Shown here: piece by piece, positions 51,080-58,819 of the stretch
Layout of the letters: each line of letters starts with the position of its first letter
Numbering within the stretch: the stretch's first letter is position 1
Assembly (NCBI GenBank): GCA_044356555.1
Contig: JBIKWB010000001.1
Span: 1 to 64,000, forward strand
Direction of reading: 5' to 3'
Origin: Tous-C4FEB sp044356555
Lineage (GTDB): Bacteria; Verrucomicrobiota; Verrucomicrobiia; Opitutales; Opitutaceae
DNA length: 64,000 nucleotides
The notes under the pieces: generated by a model
Seen by the model: only the letters and a program-made list of their open reading frames with translations
Database searches by the model: none
What the model was told of the DNA's origin: nothing
Made by a program: the position numbers and the translations under genes

Positions 51080-52168
51080 ATGCGCCACTACCTATCCCTC
51101 GCCCTCGCCGCCGCGCTCGCCCCGCTGGCCGTCGCCCAGTCCATTTCGATCGAGGAATTCAACCCCAAGTCCACCCTCCGCGTCCCCGAGCATAAGCCCA
51201 CCCGCGCCAAATTTCCGTTCATCGACATCCACACCCACCACCGCGACGTCACACCGGATAGAGTCAAGCGGCTCATCGCCGACATGGACGGCCTCAACAT
51301 GGGCGCGCTCGTCAACTCGCCCGTCGGCGGCGGCCACGGCAAATGGGTGGTCAACGCCAACGCCGCCATGCAAGCCGCCGCCCCCGGCCGCTTCGCCGTC
51401 ATGACCAACATCGACTACGCCGGCCTCGACGACGCCGACTTTCCCGCCCGCGCCGCCGCCCAGGTCGAAGCCGACATCAAGGCCGGCGCCGTCGGCCTCA
51501 AAGTCTGGAAACACCTCGGCATGATGCTCAAGGACGGCCAGGGCCAGCGCATCAAGGCCGACGACCCGCGCTTCGACGGCGTCTGGGCCGTGTGCGCGAA
51601 ATACAAAATCCCCGTGCTCATCCACACCGCTGACCCCGCCGGCCTTTTCCAGCCGATGGACAAAAACAACGAGCGTTGGCTCGAGCTCAAACTCCGCGCC
51701 AACCGCAACCAATCCGAGCAGACCAATTTCACCTGGGACCAGTTGATCGCAGAGCAGCACGCCCTCTTCGCCCGCCACCCGCAGACGATCTTCATCAACG
51801 CCCACATGGGCTGGCTCGCCAACGACCTCGACCGCCTCGGCGCGCTCCTCGACCGCCTACCCAACGTCTACACCGAAATCGGCGCCATCACCAGCGACCT
51901 CGGCCGCCAGCCCCGCGCCGCCAAACGCTTTTTAACGAAATACCAAGACCGCGTCCTCTTCGGCAAAGACGCCTACAACGTCTCCGAATACCACGTCTAC
52001 TTCCGCCTCTTGGAAACCGACGACGAATATTTCGATCCCATCCGCAAATACCACGGCATCTGGAAACTCTACGGTCTCGATCTCGACGACGCCGTCCTGA
52101 AAAAACTCTACTACAAAAACGCCCTGCGCCTCTTCCCCACTTTGTCGAAAGCCGGTTTCCCGGAGTAA
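51080..52168 (+). CDS. exported amidohydrolase-family protein
   Basis: A 362-residue protein with signal peptide (SLALAAALAPLAVAQ) and an amidohydrolase-2-type barrel: FIDIHTHHRD (metal HxH), GAVGLKVWKHLGM, VLIHTADP, FINAHMGW and a late FGKDAYN with the catalytic Asp. Family members are metal-dependent hydrolases or decarboxylases; the substrate is unknown. It starts 145 bp from the divergent CE15 gene and could act on a released aromatic or uronic product, but this is guesswork. Confidence 0.85.
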   Translation: MRHYLSLALAAALAPLAVAQSISIEEFNPKSTLRVPEHKPTRAKFPFIDIHTHHRDVTPDRVKRLIADMDGLNMGALVNSPVGGGHGKWVVNANAAMQAAAPGRFAVMTNIDYAGLDDADFPARAAAQVEADIKAGAVGLKVWKHLGMMLKDGQGQRIKADDPRFDGVWAVCAKYKIPVLIHTADPAGLFQPMDKNNERWLELKLRANRNQSEQTNFTWDQLIAEQHALFARHPQTIFINAHMGWLANDLDRLGALLDRLPNVYTEIGAITSDLGRQPRAAKRFLTKYQDRVLFGKDAYNVSEYHVYFRLLETDDEYFDPIRKYHGIWKLYGLDLDDAVLKKLYYKNALRLFPTLSKAGFPE

Positions 52169-52177
52169 CCCAAGTGG

Positions 52178-52196
52178 CACGGGCATCTTGCCCGTG
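52178..52196. repeat. CACGGGCA hairpin repeat
   Basis: cacgggca (52178-52185) and tgcccgtg (52189-52196) form a perfect 8-bp stem with a 3-nt loop, 10 bp after the amidohydrolase stop. The wording gtggcacgggcatcttgccc is one I know as an abundant intergenic repeat in Verrucomicrobiota and Planctomycetota genomes. The 197-bp spacer to 52365 holds nothing else recognisable. Confidence 0.55.
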
Positions 52197-52365
52197 GTCC
52201 CGCGCTCCTCCACCTCGATCAGGAAAGCCCCCGCGCGGCCACGGCGACTTACCCTACCCGAAACAACAACCCACTTGCCTCGCAATAATTCACCTCACTC
52301 CCTTCCTCATGAGAACTGCGCAAGTAAGGCAATCGGGTGAGGCCGAATAACACTGTAGGGCAAGA

Positions 52366-52683
52366 ATGACTCGAACGCTCACCAGTTCAGGTTGGAAAGC
52401 ATTTTTCGCCTACGCGATAGGCCGGGACCCTCGCGACGAATGGGAGTTCACGATTGGAGACAAAGATTGCCGTTTCGTGAATGGTTGGCGAAGCGGTGCA
52501 GCGCTTCTGGTCAATGGCGCTGAAGTCGTTCGAAACAATCAGCTATTCTCCGTTCGCGGCCAACTTCCCGTTATCTCCACTACAGTCGAATCGAAGCGCG
52601 TTGATATCCACGTCAAGGCTCTCACGCGCGTGACGATCCAAGTGCGTGTCGGCGGCGTGCCAATCCATGACGGCTTCATCTAG
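52366..52683 (+). CDS. hypothetical protein
   Basis: A 105-residue soluble protein I do not recognise. It begins MTRTLTSSGWKAFFAYAIG, contains an EWEFTIGDKDCRF strand and ends IQVRVGGVPIHDGFI; the composition is balanced and codon use is less GC-rich than neighbours, which supports a real but recently acquired gene. No signal or membrane segment. Confidence 0.5.
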   Translation: MTRTLTSSGWKAFFAYAIGRDPRDEWEFTIGDKDCRFVNGWRSGAALLVNGAEVVRNNQLFSVRGQLPVISTTVESKRVDIHVKALTRVTIQVRVGGVPIHDGFI

Positions 52684-52882
52684 CGTTCTATATCCGCTCG
52701 ACCAAGCGCCTAACCCCAAGAGTTCTGCTTCGGCAGCAGCCCGAAGCGGGACCACGGATGAACAAGCCCGGTAGAGACGGCGACGTCTCCGGTCACTTCC
52801 CCGAACCAGACGCCGCAGCTTCTCTGGCATTAGCCGAAATCCGACCCTTGCGACGATCTTTCCGGCTGCTCACGATCGCCCG

Positions 52883-53116
52883 ATGCCGACCGTTTTCGAA
52901 CACGAAGGATTCCGGTTTTTCTTTTACTCCAACGATCACACACCAATTCACGTCCATGTCCGCTACGCTGGCGGCGAAGCGGTGTTCATCGTCGAAGAGA
53001 GCATCGAGCTACGAGAGTCGTCCGGTCTGAAAGTCAGGGACTTGAAGCGCGCGCAGGAGCTTGCCGAAGAGCATCGAGCGGTCATCGTTTCGAAGTGGCA
53101 TGAATTCTTCGGCTGA
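52883..53116 (+). CDS. DUF4160 domain protein
   Basis: A 77-residue protein with the DUF4160 pattern: MPTVFEHEGFRFFFYSNDHTPIHVHVRYAGGEAVF, given here only to indicate order, then LKVRDLKRAQELAEEHRA and VSKWHEFF. The PIHVHV stretch could bind metal. DUF4160 genes are commonly followed by a DUF2442 gene, as here with a 17-bp overlap; the pair has been suggested to behave like a toxin-antitoxin module but the function is not established to my knowledge. Confidence 0.85.
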   Translation: MPTVFEHEGFRFFFYSNDHTPIHVHVRYAGGEAVFIVEESIELRESSGLKVRDLKRAQELAEEHRAVIVSKWHEFFG

Positions 53117-53372
53117 AACGATTGAGTCGGTGGTTTACTCAAAGGGGCACGTTCTCGTGACCTTCGTGAGCGGCTTGGAGATTCGCTTCCCGGTGGCGAA
53201 GAGCCCCCGGTTGGCAACCGCTTCGGAAGCGGAGTTGCGGAAGATTGAGATTTCGCCCTTTGGATTGCACTGGCCCGACTTGGACGAAGACCTGTCCTTC
53301 GCCGGGCTTCTTCGCGGCGACTACGGTCAGCAAACCCAAGCCGGCCGAAATCGGGTCCCGGTGACCGACTGA
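53100..53372 (+). CDS. DUF2442 domain protein
   Basis: A 90-residue protein: VVYSKGHVLVTFVSGLEIRF, FPVAKSPRLATASEAELRK, then ISPFGLHWPDLDEDLSFAGLL, the latter being the DUF2442 signature (hydrophobic W-P-x-L-D-x-D). It overlaps the DUF4160 gene by 17 bp, so translation is coupled. ATG 53100 is used; a farther start at 53061 would overlap more. Confidence 0.85.
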   Translation: MNSSAETIESVVYSKGHVLVTFVSGLEIRFPVAKSPRLATASEAELRKIEISPFGLHWPDLDEDLSFAGLLRGDYGQQTQAGRNRVPVTD

Positions 53373-53871
53373 GGGGTTGGCCTGATCGGCTTTAGGCATT
53401 TCCTCTTCCGTCCCAGCTCAGCGTCCTCCGCATTCTCCGCGTGGAGACGAAGCCACCCTCGCGCCCATAGGCGCAACGCACTCTCCGCCGCAGCCAAAAC
53501 CCCTTTGTGCTTTTTGTGGCCATCCCTCCGATCCCTCCGCCCACTCGCTCGCCGCGTTCTCCCCGTCCGATTCTTCCGTGTCCTCCGAGTGTTCCGTGGG
53601 CCCCTCCAAAAATTCCTCCCACCAAGTCCGCCAAAGTTCCCGCCCTCTTGCTCTCTCAGCAGGAACGATGCGATTGAACCACGGATGGACACCGATAAAC
53701 ACGGATTTCCAGAGCGAACCAGTCCCTTCCTCACGGAGTGATAGCGGGCACGGTTAGGTGTTTCTGATTTCTTCCGGTGGCGTTTGGATCTCCACTCCGT
53801 ATCCGTGTCCATTCGTGTTCATCCGTGGTTTCCTACTGCTTGGTTCCGGCTCAACCCTCCGCACTAAACTC
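53373..53871. other. gene-free spacer with degenerate short-period repeats
   Basis: About 500 bp without a gene. The left half carries text-like runs of an 8-9 base unit (cctccgcattctccgcg, ttccgtgtcctccgagtg, ttccgtgggcccc); the right half holds the inverted pair 53676-53832. Minus-strand frames translate to RTRRTRKNRTG-like low complexity and are rejected as genes. Confidence 0.6.
53676..53832. repeat. inverted-pair element, copy 3
   Basis: The left arm (53676-53706) reads GAACCACGGATGGACACCGA and ends ACGGAT. The right arm (53801-53832), as reverse complement, reads GAAACCACGGATGAACACGA and ends ACGGAT. The spacer is 94 bp with no gene. This is the same design as 747-889 and 2910-3004. 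A lone half-arm (accacggatgaaca) lies at 52751-52764. Confidence 0.75.
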
Positions 53872-55773
53872 TCAGCTCTTAACCACCGGCAGCGGCGTTT
53901 CCTCCAACGCTTGCAACGCCGCCAGCCGTTCCAGCGCGCCGCGTTCATCCACCGCGATAAGAAACGCCCACGCGCCCAGCACCCGCCGGTAAAACAAGGC
54001 CCGCTGCAGCGCCTCTTTCCGCTCGCCTTGCCCAAATCCAGGAATCGTCGCGCGCGGCGCGGTTGACGTCGCGGCTGCCGCGGGTGCCGCCCGCACCGGC
54101 CCGGCCCATTTCACCGCCGCCGCCTTCACTTTCTCATCGGTCGCCGTTCGCGCCCACGCCAAGACCGCCGCACGCCGCCCCGCCTCCCACCGCCCCAACA
54201 CCGCGGCCTTCTTCGCATCCGCCGACGCCGGGATCGCGGAACTCGACTGCCAAAAAAGTTCGTTCCGCACCGCGTTGCGGTCGCCCGGCAGAAAAATCCG
54301 CGACGGGTTCTTTTCCTCCAGCCCGATCAGGTGCAGCTCAAACGCCCGCGCCTCCTTCGGCACGCCTTTGACCGACCCTGCCTGCAAGGCCGCTTTCCAC
54401 GCCGGCCGGATCGTCTCGGTCCACAGTTTTTTCGTCTCGTCCGGCGCTCCCCGCCGCCGCGCCGCGCTACCGCCGGCATTGCCCGGTTTCGTCCCGATCG
54501 CCGCCTCCAACTGCGCCCGCGTCCCGCCGCCCAACAAAACCGCGCTCGAAAAATTCTGCTCCGTCAACGCCTCCACAAACCGGGCGTAGCACCGCTCCGT
54601 CGCCAGCCATTTCGCGTCGGAAACTCCCGTCATCTCGCCCTCGACGATGCGTTCATAGCGCTCCGCCGCCGCCCGCGCTTTCGGCGTAAGGGCCGGGCTG
54701 TCCTTGACCACGGTCTCGATCAGCGTCGCATACCGTTCGAGCCACATCTCCGCCGTGCTGAAAGGCTTGTCGATCGTGCGGTTCACCAACACCGCCGCTT
54801 CGTGCGCCGCCGCAAAACTGGGCAACGCCCCGCCTTTTTTCTCCCCCGTCATCAAATCGACACCAAACAGGGCCTCGGGAAAGTGCCGCTCCTGCCCGCG
54901 CCATTTCTCCGGGTCGGGATCGGGCACGCAGCCCGCCGCGAGTGAGTCCTCCGTCGTCGCCGTGAACCCCGCCATCCGCGCCGGCGCGACTTGCGCGCTC
55001 CAATCGGCACACTCCACGGGTTGAAAGCCGCTGAACCACGCGGGATTCGCCGGCACACTGCGCGGCACGTCCAGGTGGTGAAATCCGCCCGAGTGACAGC
55101 AGGTAAGATAAAAAACCACCCGGCCCGCGCCCAACCCCGCCGTCAACGCCGCCCGCAATTCCGATACCGTCAGCACTTCCTTCGTATCCGTCCGCCACGA
55201 TCCCGTCCCTTTCGCGCCCGCCGTCGGCGCCATCTGCCACAGCGTGATCTGACTCTCCTTCACCGCGCCCCGCGAGAGTTCGCCATGGTCGCCGACGATG
55301 AGGTATAGCGTGCCGCCGTGCGCGACCCGCGGGAGAATCTCGTTCTTCAACGCCGCAAAAATCTCCGCCCGCCGCGCCGGCCGATTCTCCGCCAAAACTC
55401 CCGGCAGCCACGATTCCACGAGCAAGCTGTCTTCCTTTAACAATCGCCTCGTATCGCCAAACACCGCCGCGCGATCCGGGCGGTTGCCCGCCCCGAAAAA
55501 CGTCCACACCGCCTCACTCGGAAACCGCGCCCGCAGCCCGTCGTTCACCCCCAGCGCCTGCAGATACTGCGAGTAGTTGTTGGACAGCGGCGTGCCTCCG
55601 CCCGAGATAAAAACAAACGCATCTCCCGGTGTCACCTTCACCGGGGCGATGGGCTCGGCCGGAGCGACCGCCGCCGGCTCGCGCATCACCGCCGTCGTGC
55701 ATCCTCCAAGCAGCGCCGCGACGCCCAGCAAAATCACGTTTCTGATCACGCTCCGGCGATTCGAAATAGTCAT
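53872..55773 (-). CDS. caspase-like (clan CD) lipoprotein
   Basis: A 633-residue protein with a lipoprotein signal: hydrophobic run NVILLGVAALLGGC, lipobox Cys 25. The region 50-230 has the legumain/caspase layout: VFISGGGTPLSNNYSQYLQAL, then a hydrophobic strand with His163 (LYLIVGDHGE) and a second hydrophobic strand ending FYLTCCHSGG with C225/C226 as nucleophile candidates, matching the His-Gly and Cys motifs of clan CD peptidases. The remaining 400 residues are helical and unassigned. It is probably a periplasmic or surface-anchored peptidase; proteolysis is unproven. ATG 55773 fits the lipobox. It is divergent from the formate ligase gene. Confidence 0.65.
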   Translation of the reverse strand: MTISNRRSVIRNVILLGVAALLGGCTTAVMREPAAVAPAEPIAPVKVTPGDAFVFISGGGTPLSNNYSQYLQALGVNDGLRARFPSEAVWTFFGAGNRPDRAAVFGDTRRLLKEDSLLVESWLPGVLAENRPARRAEIFAALKNEILPRVAHGGTLYLIVGDHGELSRGAVKESQITLWQMAPTAGAKGTGSWRTDTKEVLTVSELRAALTAGLGAGRVVFYLTCCHSGGFHHLDVPRSVPANPAWFSGFQPVECADWSAQVAPARMAGFTATTEDSLAAGCVPDPDPEKWRGQERHFPEALFGVDLMTGEKKGGALPSFAAAHEAAVLVNRTIDKPFSTAEMWLERYATLIETVVKDSPALTPKARAAAERYERIVEGEMTGVSDAKWLATERCYARFVEALTEQNFSSAVLLGGGTRAQLEAAIGTKPGNAGGSAARRRGAPDETKKLWTETIRPAWKAALQAGSVKGVPKEARAFELHLIGLEEKNPSRIFLPGDRNAVRNELFWQSSSAIPASADAKKAAVLGRWEAGRRAAVLAWARTATDEKVKAAAVKWAGPVRAAPAAAATSTAPRATIPGFGQGERKEALQRALFYRRVLGAWAFLIAVDERGALERLAALQALEETPLPVVKS

Positions 55774-55951
55774 CGGTTGAACTTCACCCATGGTGCAGCT
55801 TCCCCGCCCCGCGCAACTCACTTCAAGGTCAGAAAGCCCGTTTGCCGAAAAACTGTCCCATTTATTCGCTTCAACCCGCACTCGACGTGGGCTTGGCTCC
55901 CCGCACGCTCGTTCCGCTGCCGTTTCTTTCTACCTCGAATATCCCTCCGCT

Positions 55952-57634
55952 ATGTCCGCCCTCGACGCCATTTCCGCCTTCGAAAAAACCACCCTCCGCC
56001 CCATCACGGAGATCGCCGCCAAGCTCGGCCTGACCCCCGACGAACTCGAGCTCCACGGTCGCTTCAAGGCCAAGCTTCCCCTCGCCCGCATCGACGCCGC
56101 GCGCGCGGAAAACTCCCGCCTCATCCTCGTCTCGGCCATCACGCCCACGCCCGCCGGCGAGGGCAAGACCACCACCACTATCGGTCTCAGCGACGCCCTC
56201 ACGCGCCTCGGCAAACGCGCCGCCGCCGTCCTCCGCGAGCCTTCCCTCGGCCCGGTCTTCGGCCTCAAGGGCGGCGCCACCGGCGGCGGCCGCGCGCGCG
56301 TCGGCCCGCACGCGGATATCAATCTTCACTTCAACGGCGATTTCGCCGCCATCGAGAAGGCCCACAACCTCCTCGCCGCCTGCGTCGATAACCAACTCCA
56401 GAACCGGAAAAACGTCCTCGGCCTCGACCCGATGACCGTCCGCACCAAGCGCGTCTTCGACATGAACGACCGCGCCCTCCGCCGCATTATGGTCGGCCTC
56501 GGCGGCCGCGGCTTCGGCGTTCCCCGCGAGACGGGTTTCGACATCACCGCCGCCTCCGAGGTCATGGCCATCCTTTGCCTCGCCTCGTCCCGCGCCGACC
56601 TCAAGGCCCGGCTGGGCGGTATCTTCATCGGCTTCACCCGCGAGAAAAAACCCATTTACGCCCGCGATCTCAAAATCCACGGCGCCATGGCCGCGCTCCT
56701 CAAGGACGCCATCGTGCCCAACCTCGTCCAGACCCACGAAGGCACGCCCGCCATCCTCCACGGCGGCCCGTTCGCCAACATCGCCCAGGGCACCAACTCC
56801 GTCCTCGCCACCCGTCTCGGCCTCAGTCTCGCCGACTACGTCGTCACCGAATGCGGCTTCGGCTTCGATCTCGGCGGTGAGAAATTCCTCGATCTCAAAT
56901 GCCGCGCCGCCGGCCTCTGGCCCGATGCCCTCGCCCTCGTCGCCACCGTGCGCGCCTTGAAATACCAGGGCGGCACCGCCCTCAAGGAACTCTCCGCCGC
57001 CAACCCCGACGCCATCCGCCGCGGATTTGCCAATCTCCAAAAGCACCTGGAGAACGCCCGCGTCTTCGGCCTTACGCCCGTCGTCGTCATCAACCGTTTC
57101 CCCACCGACACCGCCGACGAAACCGCCCTCGTCGTGCAACTCTGCGCCGAGTTCGGCGTGCACGCCGTCCCGAGCGACCACTTCGGTCTCGGCGGCGAAG
57201 GCGCGCTCGCCGCCGCGGCCGCGCTCGTCGCCGCCTGCGAAAAATCTCCGCGCCCCCGCGCCCCGCAGTTCGCCTACGAGCTCTCCCAAAGCGTCGAAGA
57301 AAAAATCACCGCCGTCGCCACGAAAATCTACGGCGCCGACCGCGTCGAGTTTGGCCCCAAAGCCCGCACCGACCTCAAGACGATCGCCGAGCTCGGCCTC
57401 GCCGGCCTGCCAATCTGCATCGCGAAGACCCAATACTCCTTCAGCGACCAACCCGCGCTGCTCGGCCGCCCGCGCGGCTTCACCTTTGTCGTGCGCGAGA
57501 TCGAAATCGCCGCCGGCGCTGGTTTTCTGGTGCCGATCGCCGGCGAGATTCTCCGCATGCCCGGCCTGCCCGAGGTCCCCGCCGCCGAGCACATCGATAT
57601 CACCGACGACGGCGAAATCACCGGCCTCACCTGA
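55952..57634 (+). CDS. fhs: formate-tetrahydrofolate ligase
   Basis: This 560-residue enzyme joins formate to tetrahydrofolate using ATP. Family blocks are clear: ITEIAAKLGL at the start, P-loop TPTPAGEGKTT (64-74), LREPSLGPVFGLKGGATGGG, then NLLAACVDN, HGGPFANIAQGTNS, YVVTECGFGFDLGGEKF and the C-terminal IAKTQYSFSDQP with PLLGRPRGF-like loop. Length matches. ATG 55952 gives the family start. It supplies 10-formyl-THF for purine and initiator-tRNA synthesis or serves one-carbon metabolism; no acetogenic partner genes are nearby. Confidence 0.96.
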   Translation: MSALDAISAFEKTTLRPITEIAAKLGLTPDELELHGRFKAKLPLARIDAARAENSRLILVSAITPTPAGEGKTTTTIGLSDALTRLGKRAAAVLREPSLGPVFGLKGGATGGGRARVGPHADINLHFNGDFAAIEKAHNLLAACVDNQLQNRKNVLGLDPMTVRTKRVFDMNDRALRRIMVGLGGRGFGVPRETGFDITAASEVMAILCLASSRADLKARLGGIFIGFTREKKPIYARDLKIHGAMAALLKDAIVPNLVQTHEGTPAILHGGPFANIAQGTNSVLATRLGLSLADYVVTECGFGFDLGGEKFLDLKCRAAGLWPDALALVATVRALKYQGGTALKELSAANPDAIRRGFANLQKHLENARVFGLTPVVVINRFPTDTADETALVVQLCAEFGVHAVPSDHFGLGGEGALAAAAALVAACEKSPRPRAPQFAYELSQSVEEKITAVATKIYGADRVEFGPKARTDLKTIAELGLAGLPICIAKTQYSFSDQPALLGRPRGFTFVVREIEIAAGAGFLVPIAGEILRMPGLPEVPAAEHIDITDDGEITGLT

Positions 57635-57642
57635 CCCTCCTG

Positions 57643-57664
57643 TCATCGCGAGGAGCAAAGCGAC
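57643..57664 (+). repeat. TCATCGCGAG-type interspersed repeat, second copy
   Basis: tcatcgcgaggagcaaagcg followed by ac, 8 bp after the formate ligase stop, is near-identical to 23010-23031. It continues gcggcgatccatcac, a wording common as an intergenic repeat in other bacterial genomes I know. Confidence 0.55.
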
Positions 57665-57777
57665 GCGGCGATCCATCACTTCCCTACCCGCCCGCCCCCT
57701 CGCCCGAAACTCCTTCCGCCTAATTGCGTCAATCGCCCGACCGCTTCATTCCTCCCCTCTCCTCCTCTTCTTCTCCC

Positions 57778-58653
57778 ATGAAAACAAATCCCGCCCGCTC
57801 CCTCGCCCTGCTTGGGCTCGCCTTCGCCCTCACCGCGAACCTCACCGCCCAAACCGCCGCGCCCAAACTCGAGTTCCCCGCCGCTAGCCCGTCCATTATG
57901 CTCAAACAGCGTGTGGGCATCACCGACATCGAGCTCCTCTACGCCCGCCCCAGCGCCAAAGGCCGCGTCGTCTTCGGCGCCCTCGTCCCCTACGGCAAAA
58001 TCTGGCGCACCGGCGCCAACACCGCCACCAAGATCAAATTCTCCACCGCCGTGAACTTCGGCGGCGCCGCCATCCCGGCCGGCTCCTACGAGCTCTTCAC
58101 CATCCCCGGCGAAAAGGAGTGGACCGTCATCGTCCACAAAGACTCCTCCAGCTGGGGTGCCTACGCCTACAAACAGGAAAATGACGTCGCCCGCGTGACC
58201 GTTAAGCCCGTCGCCCTCGCCGCCGCCGTCGAGACCCTTGAGATCGGCTTCAACGACCTCCGCGACGAATCCGCCACCCTCAACCTCTCCTGGGCCAACG
58301 TCCGCGTGCCCGTCGCCATCAAGGTCGACCTCGTCGCCACCCTCGTGCCCCAGATCGAAGCCGCCATGGCCTCCGACGCCGCGAAGAAGCCCTACGCCGC
58401 CGCCGCCATGTTCTACCTCGACCACAAAATCGACCTGAAGAAAGCCGCTACCTGGATGGACGCCGCCATCGCCGCCCAGCCCAATGCCTTCTTCTTGGTC
58501 TACCGCAAAGGCCTCATCCAAGCCGCCGCGGGCGACAAAGCCGGCGCGCTCGCCAGCGCTCAAGCCTCCCTCGCCGCCGCCCAAAAAGCCGGCGGAGCCA
58601 TCGGCGAAGAATACACCGGCCTGAACCAGAAGCTCATCGCCTCCCTGAAATAA
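57778..58653 (+). CDS. DUF2911 exported protein
   Basis: A 291-residue protein with signal peptide (RSLALLGLAFALTANLTAQ). The DUF2911 domain runs about 35-180: ITDIELLYARPSAKGRVVFG, LVPYGKIWRTGANTATKI, IPAGSYELFTIPGE, then LNLSWANVRVPV. The C-terminal 110 residues are a helical, TPR-like region (AAMFYLDHKIDLKKAATWMD, LASAQASLAAA). The function of DUF2911 is unknown. It is followed by a GC-palindrome repeat and an intrinsic terminator, so it is monocistronic. Confidence 0.9.
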   Translation: MKTNPARSLALLGLAFALTANLTAQTAAPKLEFPAASPSIMLKQRVGITDIELLYARPSAKGRVVFGALVPYGKIWRTGANTATKIKFSTAVNFGGAAIPAGSYELFTIPGEKEWTVIVHKDSSSWGAYAYKQENDVARVTVKPVALAAAVETLEIGFNDLRDESATLNLSWANVRVPVAIKVDLVATLVPQIEAAMASDAAKKPYAAAAMFYLDHKIDLKKAATWMDAAIAAQPNAFFLVYRKGLIQAAAGDKAGALASAQASLAAAQKAGGAIGEEYTGLNQKLIASLK

Positions 58654-58657
58654 AAAG

Positions 58658-58682
58658 TAGGGCAGGGCTCCGACCCGCCCTT
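58658..58682. repeat. AGGGCGGGTC-family palindrome
   Basis: tagggcagggctccgacccg with following ccctt is an imperfect palindrome centred on the ctcc loop, immediately after the DUF2911 stop. Close copies lie at 15695-15772 and 61343-61366. Confidence 0.65.
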
Positions 58683-58692
58683 CAGTTCCCAC

Positions 58693-58722
58693 GCCCCGAC
58701 CCGAAAAGTCGGGGCCTTTTTT
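58693..58722 (+). terminator. intrinsic terminator of the DUF2911 gene
   Basis: gccccgac (58693-58700) pairs with gtcggggc (58708-58715) across a 7-nt loop and is followed by a run of six T. It lies just behind the palindromic repeat. Confidence 0.85.
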
Positions 58723-58819
58723 CATCCCGATCAAAACCCTTTCCTCCTACCCCCGTCTCTCTTTCCCTCGTCATTTCCTCCGCGCCCTGCCGCTTTCTGC
58801 GCGTGAGGCAATCCATTCC

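Noticed and set aside
53327..53812. minus-strand open frames reading RTRRTRKN-like sequence
   Set aside because: Translation of degenerate short-period repeats and an inverted-pair element; commonly mis-called as small proteins.
55871..57679. 602-codon minus-strand open frame opposite the formate ligase gene
   Set aside because: It is exactly antisense to a gene with clear family motifs and its product is Gly/Glu/Asp/Val-rich, as expected for the reverse strand of GC-rich coding DNA.
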